Source: Bacteroidota bacterium
GTDB lineage: Bacteria > Bacteroidota > Bacteroidia > B-17B0 > Aurantibacillaceae
Assembly (NCBI GenBank): GCA_023433205.1
Contig: JAEZDS010000074.1
Coordinates: forward strand, 1-15,657
Length of the DNA stretch: 15,657 nt
Direction of reading: 5' to 3'
A program made the translations under genes and the position numbers. The stretch's first letter is position 1, and every line of letters begins with the position of its first letter. The notes beneath the pieces were generated by a model, which saw only the letters and a program-made list of their open reading frames with translations, was not told the origin of the DNA and ran no database searches. This document shows, in pieces, positions 7,101 through 13,647 of the stretch.

Positions 7101-9259
7101 CCGCCACTTACCGGTGCTTCAATATGGCCGATAATATTGTTATAGATCGCTGAAGTGCTGGTAGCAGCACCGTACAATCCGTGAGCTGTACCTGCGGCTC
7201 CCATTGACACAATACCTGCAATTTTGTTCCCTGAACAGTGGACGCCGGAATTATTACTACTCAGGTACAGTCCATATACAGTAGCCGATGAGCCGTCTCC
7301 CTTCAGCCCGGTAACATTATTGTTTATTACTGACGCAGGATACAAGGGCGACACAGGTGAACTGCAGTAAAGTCCGTACATCTGTCCGCTGAAAACATTC
7401 TGCTGCACCACATTACCAGAGAGCACAGATCCCCCTCCGCCTCCGCCATCTCCAAGATCGGCAGCATAAATACCATAAAAATTCCCGCTTCCGTTCATCT
7501 CAACCCCAGTAACGGTATTTGAACTGATGGTTTTTAGGGGAAAAGGACTGTTGTTGCCGTCGCCGCTATATATACCATAGAACGAACCACTGCCCGGAAC
7601 TGTAGCGGTAATGCCGGCAATAAGATTGTGAACGAGCTGCTGCGTTGCGGTAGCGGGAACTGACACATTACTGTAGTAGCCATACATGTTGGCGGCAGCT
7701 CCAGAACGCACATGATCAGTGATGGTGTTGGAAGAAACGCTGAGTGAATATTGTACAGCAGAGCTGTTGTAAATAAAATATTCATTACCGCTGTGATTTA
7801 ACCGCAGATGCTTCCAGCAATTGCTGTCTACCCTCAACTGGTTGCAGGCCGCGCTGCTGTTTATAAAATAGATATTACCCGTACCCTGCTGCTTAACATG
7901 CGCGAAACTGGTGAACCTGTTGGCACTTATGCTGATACTCGCAGCCGGCGCAGCAGCTGTATTGTTAACCCCATACATTGTCCCGCTGTAAGCAGAACTC
8001 CCGTTATAGCACATCGCCAAAATATTATTGCGGATCCTTATCTGTTCACTTACCGCAGCATTATTATAAATAAGATAGGTTGATCCCGATGCGGCACCCG
8101 AAGAATTGTTAAGGAACAGGTTGGATGAGATCTCAAGCCGCGCAGCAGCGGCATTGTTCCATATCCCGTAAAAAGAACCTGAGCTGGCAGTTGTATAGCT
8201 GCAATCCCGAATTACGTTTTCTGTGATTGTCACAGTATTGTTCATCCCTGCGTTTCCCGCCAGGTTCAGAATACAAATGAGCTGACTGCCTGATGCGCCA
8301 CTGTGAAGACTGAGCGTGTTACCGGTCACACTCACATTTGCTGAAGGCGCGTCAAGCAAATGTATTCCCCGAAGGGTGGTGGCATGTTTCACCCCTGCCC
8401 CATCATGGTTATTAATTGAATTTCCGGCCACCGTAAAATCGTACTGGGCAAAAGCTCTGATCCCCGCGGCAGCGTTGGCTGTACCGCCGCCGCCGAAGTT
8501 CAGGATCTGGTTGCCTGAGCCCGTTCCTGTGTCGCCTGCCAGATTTCCACTGTCACAGTACAGAAAGGGTGATGTGCCTGCAAAGCCATACAATGAGATC
8601 CCGATGTTGCAGTTGCTGATTATGTTATTCTTAAACTGATTATTACTGTTAGAACCATCTGAAGAAAAAACTGTGACATGTGTATTGTGCGCCGCCATTG
8701 TCGCGTTCACTACATCAATGCCTCTTGAACCGTCTGCCGCAGGACCGGCACCACCACCGTTGTTTATCCTGCTAAGTGTGATGACGCAGTTTTTCACCGT
8801 ATTGTACTGACAACCGTCAATACCATTAAGTTTAAAGAATCCGTATCCAAACTCCATGGTTGCAGGATTGGTGGAATTCGGGTCAACTATGTCAATTCCA
8901 TCTATGGTGATGTGATCGCATCCGGCAAATCTCCACACTCCGTCCTGCACGGCGGCGCCAGGTGTTTTATTGCCAACATAGGCTACGATCAGGGGATTAG
9001 ATCCTGTGCCTGATTTTCTGAAAGTAACCGGGTTTGAAGCTGTACCGCTTGCGTAAAGGGTGTAACCCCCACTTATCGCGGTCTCTGTATAACCGGCGGC
9101 AATGTTAACAGTAACAGCACCGGCGATCCCGTTCTGATTTAAAGCACTAATAACTGAAGAAATGGTGGAGTAAGTGCCCGGCACGCTCACAATGCCAGAG
9201 ATCTGGCAGTGTACAGACAAAGCAATTAGGGTGATTATGCCTGCCAGGACTTTCCGCAA
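4160..9259 (-). CDS. Large secreted T9SS-exported beta-helix / Ig-like repeat protein
   Basis: A 1699-residue cell-surface or secreted protein. It opens with a Sec signal peptide (MRKVLAGIITLIALSVHC). A long right-handed beta-helix-like region (about 25-908) is rich in Asn, Gly and Ser, includes about 13 repeats of roughly 33 residues, and ends in the familiar DIGADEFE. Seven Ig-like modules follow, each with a C-x-G/P start (Cys at about 932, 1024, 1104, 1173, 1410, 1482, 1554), interrupted by an unrelated domain at about 1225-1390. The C terminus (1624-1699) is a type A T9SS sorting domain (PNPSAGIF, then DLSDLLPGIYFL), which directs outer-membrane export and surface anchoring or release. 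The only in-frame start giving a good signal peptide is TTG at 9259; see the finding on a possible homopolymer error. Adhesion or matrix function is typical for this architecture, but no enzyme motif or ligand was recognised. Confidence 0.92.
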   Translation of the reverse strand: MRKVLAGIITLIALSVHCQISGIVSVPGTYSTISSVISALNQNGIAGAVTVNIAAGYTETAISGGYTLYASGTASNPVTFRKSGTGSNPLIVAYVGNKTPGAAVQDGVWRFAGCDHITIDGIDIVDPNSTNPATMEFGYGFFKLNGIDGCQYNTVKNCVITLSRINNGGGAGPAADGSRGIDVVNATMAAHNTHVTVFSSDGSNSNNQFKNNIISNCNIGISLYGFAGTSPFLYCDSGNLAGDTGTGSGNQILNFGGGGTANAAAGIRAFAQYDFTVAGNSINNHDGAGVKHATTLRGIHLLDAPSANVSVTGNTLSLHSGASGSQLICILNLAGNAGMNNTVTITENVIRDCSYTTASSGSFYGIWNNAAAARLEISSNLFLNNSSGAASGSTYLIYNNAAVSEQIRIRNNILAMCYNGSSAYSGTMYGVNNTAAAPAASISISANRFTSFAHVKQQGTGNIYFINSSAACNQLRVDSNCWKHLRLNHSGNEYFIYNSSAVQYSLSVSSNTITDHVRSGAAANMYGYYSNVSVPATATQQLVHNLIAGITATVPGSGSFYGIYSGDGNNSPFPLKTISSNTVTGVEMNGSGNFYGIYAADLGDGGGGGGSVLSGNVVQQNVFSGQMYGLYCSSPVSPLYPASVINNNVTGLKGDGSSATVYGLYLSSNNSGVHCSGNKIAGIVSMGAAGTAHGLYGAATSTSAIYNNIIGHIEAPVSGGANRCNGIYISGGTFVDLAYNTVLIETTSTGLNFGTNALYVSSTAGLLLRNNILVNRSSPTGSGICAAYRRSTSTLTSYNAASDHNLFYSGVFSASKPLLYSGTSHQNLSALKSAVSPRESNSVSQDPVFRSLNYLSPHYLHLYASTVSVIESGAQNISLTSVDHNNETRAQNSGYTGSGTAPDIGADEFETDTSACNLTKAGLLFPASLNVCVGNTVSLFGMDYSAGTGNTQQIKMSQVAGGPYTTTVSQGTEFYSAPLSAGVYYFIMESSCASAPGTLVSAEATVVVRSVADPTLTAQSVTVCSGDSVSLSAQGVPGAEFSWLGPGGFFSEAPSAHISRADSGNSGQYVLQLSDNGCSSAAKSLTLSVAEVSITLSSSRRFLCVGDSAVLTALSSAGSYSWSNGAITSSVQVTPAVSSVYSVSASYLGCKVTASLQVSVTDPTISVSGATLCGNQSATVLTAQSFTPAETRWYSDPSLTQLLHVGNSYSLSAANSSTYYVLAQGVEYDSLITEYSGSDMAEGLMFDITALADLEIQNLSLHLPSAGVYTVELWHRTGSYNGFTNSPTGWLSAGTCTVHGSGTALPSLLPISPALNLSGGQTTGLYVSVSGGSLFCSSTGTNAGPWQSNNDILISSGNSGPYFGLLTPGGGFDGTIQYKRLLCSSPLKAVGLLLAPQPQVNIIATPSVVCPGSQVTLVASGADKYKWTGISGNSQVTVAPQQAMTYSVTGTSSLGCAGGATILVNTFSVPAVNVTASATLVCPSAPITLTANGGSSYVWNTGATAAITTVSPPLNTTYTVFGFSDQGCMASQTLAVATKSVPVVKINMSADSVCAGQIVVLSAQGANSYTWLPSYSTGPTFSLYPQFSGIYNVAGQSVNSCTQLAYVYVRVNDCTALPVQEETGYKVCPNPSAGIFQISFLVEAERNFEVYSSSGQLCFFWRSSDPVQRADLSDLLPGIYFLIVSEERHRHVVKLMLIE
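4163..4390 (-). other. T9SS type A C-terminal sorting domain (coding segment)
   Basis: Residues 1624-1699 of the large secreted protein. The typical order is visible: CPNPSAGIF, a strand around ISFLV, FEVYSSSGQL, then ADLSDLLPGIYFLIV and a final VVKLMLIE. The length of 76 residues is normal for the type A family. In this family the domain is recognised by the outer-membrane T9SS machinery and usually cleaved off. Its presence implies that the organism carries a type IX secretion system elsewhere in the genome. Confidence 0.88.
4418..6487 (-). repeat. Ig-like module array with an embedded domain
   Basis: This part encodes residues about 925-1614 of the secreted protein. Seven modules of roughly 70-90 residues each begin with a Cys followed by V/S/P/A-G or similar, then a strand such as VSLSAQG or ITLTANGG, an aromatic strand (SYSWSNG, SYVWNTG, SYTWLPS), a TYSV/TYTV-type strand and often a late GC motif. 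These are the Ig-like/PKD-like repeats usual in T9SS cargo, likely spacers holding the beta-helix away from the cell. Between the fourth and fifth modules (about residues 1225-1390) lies a domain that does not follow this pattern. Confidence 0.7.
6905..8182 (-). repeat. Tandem beta-helix repeats, about 13 copies of ~33 residues
   Basis: Within the large secreted protein, residues about 360-785 form diverged tandem units. Each unit has a segment like SGSFYGIY or SATVYGLY, followed about 12-16 residues later by a segment like ISSNTVTG or INNNVTGL. The first aligned Tyr is residue 364 and the last is residue 759, giving a mean period near 33 residues. The alternating small, Asn and hydrophobic pattern fits coils of a right-handed parallel beta-helix. 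DNA identity between units is low, so they are old repeats rather than a recent expansion. Confidence 0.75.
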
Positions 9260-9283
9260 AATGCAGTAGTTGTTTGACCATCA

Positions 9284-9316
9284 CAAATTAAACACAAAAA
9301 CCCATACCCGGAACAA
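9284..9316 (-). promoter_or_regulatory. Possible promoter of the large secreted protein gene
   Basis: On the minus strand, TTAATTTG (9291-9284) matches the Bacteroidota -7 element TAnnTTTG at all but the second position. A TTG (9316-9314) lies 22 bases upstream. The -7-like box ends 25 bases before the TTG start codon. The same 11 bases (TGTTTAATTTG) precede the neighbouring membrane protein gene. The spacing is at the long end of the known range, so this is a weak call. Confidence 0.35.
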
Positions 9317-9366
9317 CATGCCGCATTTTTTTCTGCTGAATGATCCCGAACCCCGGTCCGCGGCGA

Positions 9367-11193
9367 TTAAAAACAGTATTTATTGTAAGCCAGCTGTGCC
9401 TGCTCCAGTCCCTTATCTGCGGCAATTCTCAGATCCCTGCAGGGCTCCTGCTTCAGATTAAACTTTGCCACTCCACGCCAGTAGTATGCCTCATAATAGC
9501 CGGGATTTAAGCTGATGCAGGCATCAAGATCCTGCAGAGATGATACAAAATCCTGCTTCTTCCCATAAGCAATTGCCCTCTTAAAATAAAAATCCGCATC
9601 GTCATCCACAACCTCTATACACATGTTGTAAAGCGTCAGCGCTTTGTCGATCTGGTTCAGACTACTGTAACAGTTGGCAAGAACAAAAAGGGCCTTAGGC
9701 TGGCCAGGCTCTGTCTTAAGCACGTACTCAGCATCCTGCATGGCCTTGGGAATATCCTGCAGCATATAATATGCAGAAGCGCGGCCAACGTATGCTTTAT
9801 GATAATCATACAGTGCAATGGCACGGTTAAAATCTTTAATAGCTTCCGCCGGCTTTCCGTTCTTGAGCATTAAAAGCCCTCTGTTATAATACCCCTTGTA
9901 GTTTTTCGGAGAAACCTTCACAGATCGGTTCAGGTACTCAAGCGCTTTTTTATCCTGGTTCTGCATCATCAGTTCTGCACCCAGGCTGTTGAGCGCTACA
10001 AACGATTCGGGGAATTTTTTAAGTATATCGGCATACAGCACTGCACTGTTTCTCCACACATCCATCCTTTGCCATGATGCAAGGGGTAATACAACAAACA
10101 ACAGCCCCAGCAGGACCTTAACACCGATCCTGAGTTTGCTGAACAGAAACAACACAAGCATCGAAAAAAATACCACAGGCTGGTACATGTACCTGTCGGC
10201 ATACAGCACTTCGCCAAAAGGTACAAACTGAAGCACAAGCAGCAAACTGCAAACGCAAAGCAAAACCAGTGCAAGCAAACGGAAGTTCTTTCTCACCGCC
10301 GCGCGATATATGGTAAAACCAAGCAGCAGTATAAAAATGAAACCAATTATCAGCGCCTGAATTTTTGCCGATGGATAGGGATACAGCACGCTGAGATTTA
10401 CCGGAAGCAGGAACATACCCAGGTACTTCAGCAGCGCGTATCCCGCGTATCCGGTCCTCTCATGGTACGGAAAAGCGTGGGAATAATTGATGAACATGTC
10501 AGCAGCCTGGGTTTTCAGGTTAATCAAACCGAAGAGCAGTGCTACAATAAAAAATGGGATCTTGTCCGTCAACAAACGTATGCTGATTGTCCGGCTCCGG
10601 TAAAGGTCTGTACACAACAGAACAAGCGGCAGGATCACCGCCGAGGATTTACTGAGGCAGCTTACCACAAAAAATAAAAAAGCAATAAGGTAATCTTTAC
10701 GTTGTTGTTTTTCGCTGTACCTAAGGTAAAACAACAAGGCGCCGAAAAAAAATGATGCCGATAATGTACTTTTCAGCTCACTTATCCACGCAACGGTTTC
10801 AAGCTGCAGCGGGTGAAGCAGAAATACCAGCACCGTTAAACCTCTCAGCCTTTTGTCACTAAAAAAATAGGCGGTAACCTTATAAACAAGCACCCCGTTC
10901 AGCAAATGAAAAACTACATTCACCGCGTGATGTCCGCCGGCGTTACCCCCGAATACCATCCAGCTCAGAGCATGAACGATCATGGTAACCGGCAGATAGT
11001 TCCCCACATAGTGACCGCTGAACATGGCCTTAATATCAAAATGTTTAACCGCCTTATTTTTGAAGACCATCTCGGGATCATCCCAGCTGATATGGCCAAA
11101 AAAAAGCACCTTGCTGTATACAGCAACAGTAACCAACAAGGCCAGGAAAAGTACCCGGTTATCTTTGATTATTTGTATTACGGCGGTGAACAT
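9367..11193 (-). CDS. TMTC-like GT-C family membrane protein with C-terminal TPR repeats
   Basis: 608 residues, starting at a proper ATG. The N-terminal two thirds (about 12-390) are multi-pass membrane helices. Visible motifs fit the bacterial relatives of TMTC/O-mannosyltransferases: an early luminal/periplasmic acidic pair in ISWDDP (D38, D39), NYLPVT, HPLQLETVAWISE (127-139) and ADRYMYQP. The C-terminal part (about 397-600) is a run of about six TPRs (for example GYYNRGLLMLKNGKPAEAIK), probably periplasmic. By family analogy it may transfer a sugar from a polyprenyl-phosphate donor to proteins or glycans at the inner membrane; this is not shown by the sequence. It lies between a DUF4270 lipoprotein gene and a large surface protein gene in the same direction, which could be substrates. 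Automated annotation would probably call it only a TPR protein. Confidence 0.85.
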   Translation of the reverse strand: MFTAVIQIIKDNRVLFLALLVTVAVYSKVLFFGHISWDDPEMVFKNKAVKHFDIKAMFSGHYVGNYLPVTMIVHALSWMVFGGNAGGHHAVNVVFHLLNGVLVYKVTAYFFSDKRLRGLTVLVFLLHPLQLETVAWISELKSTLSASFFFGALLFYLRYSEKQQRKDYLIAFLFFVVSCLSKSSAVILPLVLLCTDLYRSRTISIRLLTDKIPFFIVALLFGLINLKTQAADMFINYSHAFPYHERTGYAGYALLKYLGMFLLPVNLSVLYPYPSAKIQALIIGFIFILLLGFTIYRAAVRKNFRLLALVLLCVCSLLLVLQFVPFGEVLYADRYMYQPVVFFSMLVLFLFSKLRIGVKVLLGLLFVVLPLASWQRMDVWRNSAVLYADILKKFPESFVALNSLGAELMMQNQDKKALEYLNRSVKVSPKNYKGYYNRGLLMLKNGKPAEAIKDFNRAIALYDYHKAYVGRASAYYMLQDIPKAMQDAEYVLKTEPGQPKALFVLANCYSSLNQIDKALTLYNMCIEVVDDDADFYFKRAIAYGKKQDFVSSLQDLDACISLNPGYYEAYYWRGVAKFNLKQEPCRDLRIAADKGLEQAQLAYNKYCF

Positions 11194-11259
11194 TGCAGAA
11201 TCCCTGATGAATTTTTTAGGTCTTTACACAGGCACCGGTAGTGTAACAGACATTTCCCG

Positions 11260-11289
11260 CAAATTAAACAGAAAGCAATATCCGCGCAA
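11260..11289 (-). promoter_or_regulatory. Probable promoter of the TMTC-like gene
   Basis: On the minus strand, TTG (11289-11287) is followed after exactly 19 bases by TTAATTTG (11267-11260), one mismatch from the Bacteroidota -7 consensus TAnnTTTG. The site sits just beyond the stop codon of the upstream DUF4270 gene and 66 bases before the ATG at 11193. This suggests that the membrane protein gene has its own promoter rather than relying only on read-through. Confidence 0.45.
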
Positions 11290-11291
11290 GC

Positions 11292-12623
11292 CTACTTTTT
11301 GCTTACTCTTGAGTAGCTGATCACAAAACGGGGCGCAGGCAGGCTGCCGGCTGGCCCGCCTAACACAACCCTGTTAAAATACTCGTCACGAAAAAGCGTT
11401 GCAGCTTTTGAAGGATTTGAAACTACCAGCCTGAACCCGCGATTCACCTTGTCGCCATTGTAGATGGCCTGCACATGCCTGGCTACGTTAAAAACATAAC
11501 GCCGGTTTGTTTTATCGTAAGTTCCATCGTAACGGCTGTTGTCGGTTATGTTTGCCTGGTCAAGCGCCAGTGTGTCGCGGCCGCTGGCTGCAACAGGCAA
11601 TAAGGAAAGATGTGGAGGAGGCTCATAACCTGAAGCAAGGGCAGCTGCATCAACGTACAGAGAAAGTTCAGCCCTTCCCACCGCAATATGAAAGGTGTCG
11701 TTGACGTAACGCTGCACAGGCAGAAATATATTTGCCCTGCAGCCCCCCATTCCCTGCACATACAAATGCTGAACAGTTGACGTATCTCCATTGAGCTGCG
11801 ACAGTAAACCTGCAGCTGCATAAGAATAATCGTGCTTAACGGTATTGTATTTTACAGCGTTTTCGCCAACAAAAGAAAATCTGAAACTCCTGGTTACCAG
11901 GTCGTTTACAGGATGTCTCCGGTAATAAACCATCAGGCCGCTTCTGGCGCTTTCAAGGTTGCATTTCCTGATAAATCCTTCTTCACCCGGCTTAGCTCTT
12001 GCCGCAAGGTAAAAACCTTTGTATTTAGACTGGAAAAGCTGGCTGCTGCTGAGGAAATCGCGGTCTCTGATCATCTGCGAAGCATAGGCCGAATCAAGTT
12101 TAAGGCGCAGCACTGTTATGCCTGCACTTACCGTTACACCTGCCAGCAGGGGCTCACCAATGTGCTGCGTGGAATGAAGACGGTTGTTGGAGGCGTAATA
12201 GATCCTCCTGGCATTTAACACCGAATCAACAGCAAATATGCTAAAAGACAGGCTCGCAAAAAGATCGCCCTGGTAGTCGGCATTCGCTACTTCAAAAACA
12301 AATTCAGCGGAGTCAAGCACTGCATCCTCTCCAAAATTGAGATTCGACTCGGTAAAATTTGCGTTCAGATACAGGCCAATGTCAGTTCGGCCAAAAACGG
12401 GATCGTTATTGCTTCCTAAAAATTTTGTGGCTCCCGGAAAGGACAAAATGCTGTCGTGAACTGTGGTGAATGCCCTGATGCTGTGTGTAACAGCTGCGGC
12501 GCCGGAGTTGAGGTCTTCTGCCGGCTGCACCGATGTGTCGAGCAAACGCTGATCTTTGCGACAGCCTGAAAACAGCAATAACAGGCCAAAAACCAGTGAG
12601 GTAAAAAAATAGGTCCGGGACAT
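11292..12623 (-). CDS. DUF4270 family lipoprotein
   Basis: 443 residues from the ATG at 12623. An in-frame TTG at 12641 would add six residues, but it lies inside the -7 promoter element, so the ATG is preferred. The N terminus is a lipoprotein signal (TSLVFGLLLLFSGCRKD) with lipidation Cys at residue 21. The next residues are not a clear retention signal, and an envelope location is expected. LGSNNDPVFGRTDIGLYL, a region of aliphatic strands with DSAEFVFEV, and a closing RFVISYSRV match what I recall of DUF4270, a family essentially confined to Bacteroidota. No catalytic motif is evident and the molecular function is unknown. It follows the GT5 gene and panC region, a neighbourhood that I recall as recurrent in the phylum, but it is separated from the GT5 gene by a terminator and has its own promoter. 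Confidence 0.85.
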   Translation of the reverse strand: MSRTYFFTSLVFGLLLLFSGCRKDQRLLDTSVQPAEDLNSGAAAVTHSIRAFTTVHDSILSFPGATKFLGSNNDPVFGRTDIGLYLNANFTESNLNFGEDAVLDSAEFVFEVANADYQGDLFASLSFSIFAVDSVLNARRIYYASNNRLHSTQHIGEPLLAGVTVSAGITVLRLKLDSAYASQMIRDRDFLSSSQLFQSKYKGFYLAARAKPGEEGFIRKCNLESARSGLMVYYRRHPVNDLVTRSFRFSFVGENAVKYNTVKHDYSYAAAGLLSQLNGDTSTVQHLYVQGMGGCRANIFLPVQRYVNDTFHIAVGRAELSLYVDAAALASGYEPPPHLSLLPVAASGRDTLALDQANITDNSRYDGTYDKTNRRYVFNVARHVQAIYNGDKVNRGFRLVVSNPSKAATLFRDEYFNRVVLGGPAGSLPAPRFVISYSRVSKK

Positions 12624-12638
12624 CCAGATGAACACGCG

Positions 12639-12668
12639 CAAAAATACACATTATCAATTAGCCTGCAA
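12639..12668 (-). promoter_or_regulatory. Bacteroidota-type promoter of the DUF4270 gene
   Basis: Minus strand TTG (12668-12666), a 19-base spacer, then TATTTTTG (12646-12639), a full match to TAnnTTTG. The -7 box ends 15 bases before the ATG at 12623, so the leader would be very short. This is the best-formed promoter in the window. It begins only 8 bases after the terminator of the preceding gene and settles the start of the DUF4270 protein in favour of 12623. Confidence 0.65.
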
Positions 12669-12676
12669 CAGCGCAT

Positions 12677-12713
12677 AAAAAAACCCGCCTGAGGTTGCAG
12701 GCGGGTTTTTAAT
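12677..12713 (-). terminator. Strong intrinsic terminator after the GT5 gene
   Basis: A perfect inverted repeat, CCCGCCTG / CAGGCGGG (12684-12691 and 12698-12705), with a 6-base loop, is extended by flanking A and T runs to a 13-bp stem. On the minus strand a run of seven T follows the GC-rich stem, as needed to end transcription of the gene stopping at 12727. The five T on the plus side would also allow function in the other direction, but no plus-strand gene lies there. Confidence 0.92.
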
Positions 12714-12726
12714 TCTTTGGCTTTTA

Positions 12727-13557
12727 TCAGCTCAGCACATTCGCTTCTTCAAGCATCATGTCATAAAACTCATTAAAGGCATCCATGTATTCGAGCTCGT
12801 TTTTATAAGAAAGGAAAGGTTTTCCGGTTTTCTTCACGAACTTCTCTAGTTCAGGATTAAGTTTTTCATCCCCCTGAATGATTGCGTCTGCACATTCGAT
12901 TGACTGCTTCATCATGTTAAGGTAGCTTGGCTCCTCCACAAGATGTTTAATGTCTTTTTTATTAAAACCATCAAAAGCCAGCTTTTCAAGAAACTTTTTA
13001 TTGAGGTTCTTCGGAAACTCATCGTCATACAGCGACATTACAATTCTTGTATCTGCAAACAATGGATCTTCCTGATAATATTTTTTGATGTACAGTGGCA
13101 TCAGTGAGGTGAACCATCCGTGGCAATGGATGATATCTGGCTGCCAGCCAAGCTTTTTCACCGTTTCGGCAACGCCGCGCACAAAAAACATGGCCCGTTC
13201 GTCGTTGTCGTCAAATGATTTTCCTGTTGTTTTATCAGTAAGCACCGCCTTGCGGCCGAAATATTCCTCGTTATCGATAAAATACACCTGCATACGAGCG
13301 GTAGGAATACTGGCAACTTTGATTATCAGGGGGTGGTCAATATCGTTGATCACCATGTTCATTCCTGAAAGGCGGATAACTTCGTGAAGCTGGTGCCTTC
13401 TCTCATTGATACAACCGTACTTCGGCATAAATGTGCGGATCTCTTTTCCGCGTTCCTGAATTCCCTGTGGGAGTCTTCTGGCAATTTTGCCTACATATGT
13501 TTCGTCTAAATACGGTGTGATGTCTTGGGAAACAAAAAGGACCCTGGCTTTCTTCAT
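12727..13557 (-). CDS. Glycogen/starch synthase-like protein, GT5 N-terminal domain only
   Basis: 276 residues, ATG start with a good Shine-Dalgarno (AAGGAG at 13567-13572, nine bases before the start). It matches the N-terminal Rossmann half of GT5 glycogen/starch synthases: VLFVSQDITPYL, FMPKYGCINERR, VYFIDNEEYFGR, PDIIHCHGWFTSL (140-152), and SIECADAIIQGDEKLNPEL, which corresponds to the ADxVTTVS segment. The C-terminal sugar-nucleotide-binding half (normally a further 200 or so residues) is absent, and the N-terminal K-x-G-G loop that binds ADP-glucose is replaced by DETYVGKIARRLP. It is therefore unlikely to be a normal glycogen synthase. It ends at a clean terminator and its motifs are not scrambled, so it is not a fresh truncation. 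It is transcribed divergently from panC. Function unknown; a sugar-binding, scaffold or regulatory role is possible. Confidence 0.85.
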   Translation of the reverse strand: MKKARVLFVSQDITPYLDETYVGKIARRLPQGIQERGKEIRTFMPKYGCINERRHQLHEVIRLSGMNMVINDIDHPLIIKVASIPTARMQVYFIDNEEYFGRKAVLTDKTTGKSFDDNDERAMFFVRGVAETVKKLGWQPDIIHCHGWFTSLMPLYIKKYYQEDPLFADTRIVMSLYDDEFPKNLNKKFLEKLAFDGFNKKDIKHLVEEPSYLNMMKQSIECADAIIQGDEKLNPELEKFVKKTGKPFLSYKNELEYMDAFNEFYDMMLEEANVLS

Positions 13558-13587
13558 ACTTTACTTCTCCTTTTTTTAATGATTATA

Positions 13588-13595
13588 CAAATTTA
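13588..13595 (-). promoter_or_regulatory. -7 element of the GT5 gene
   Basis: Minus strand TAAATTTG is a full match to TAnnTTTG. It ends 30 bases before the ATG at 13557, with the Shine-Dalgarno in between. No TTG is found at the usual 17-23 base spacing, so only the -7 element is called. It lies about 30 bases from the divergent -7 element of panC. Confidence 0.45.
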
Positions 13596-13626
13596 GGAAA
13601 AATCAACCAATTTAAAAAGTTAATTG

Positions 13627-13634
13627 TAGATTTG
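13627..13634 (+). promoter_or_regulatory. -7 element of panC
   Basis: TAGATTTG is a full match to the Bacteroidota TAnnTTTG element and ends 13 bases before the proposed CTG start. No clear TTG -33 element is visible. The short implied leader resembles that of the DUF4270 gene. The in-frame stop upstream of panC (TAG, 13627-13629) lies within this box. Confidence 0.4.
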
Positions 13635-13647
13635 GGGCCTTTTTACG

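Noticed and set aside
9300..9366. Possible terminator after the TMTC-like gene
   Set aside because: GC-rich bases around 9350-9365 do not form a convincing long stem followed by a T run on the minus strand.
12624..12641. TTG at 12641 as the DUF4270 start
   Set aside because: It overlaps the -7 promoter box; the ATG at 12623 gives a standard lipoprotein signal peptide.
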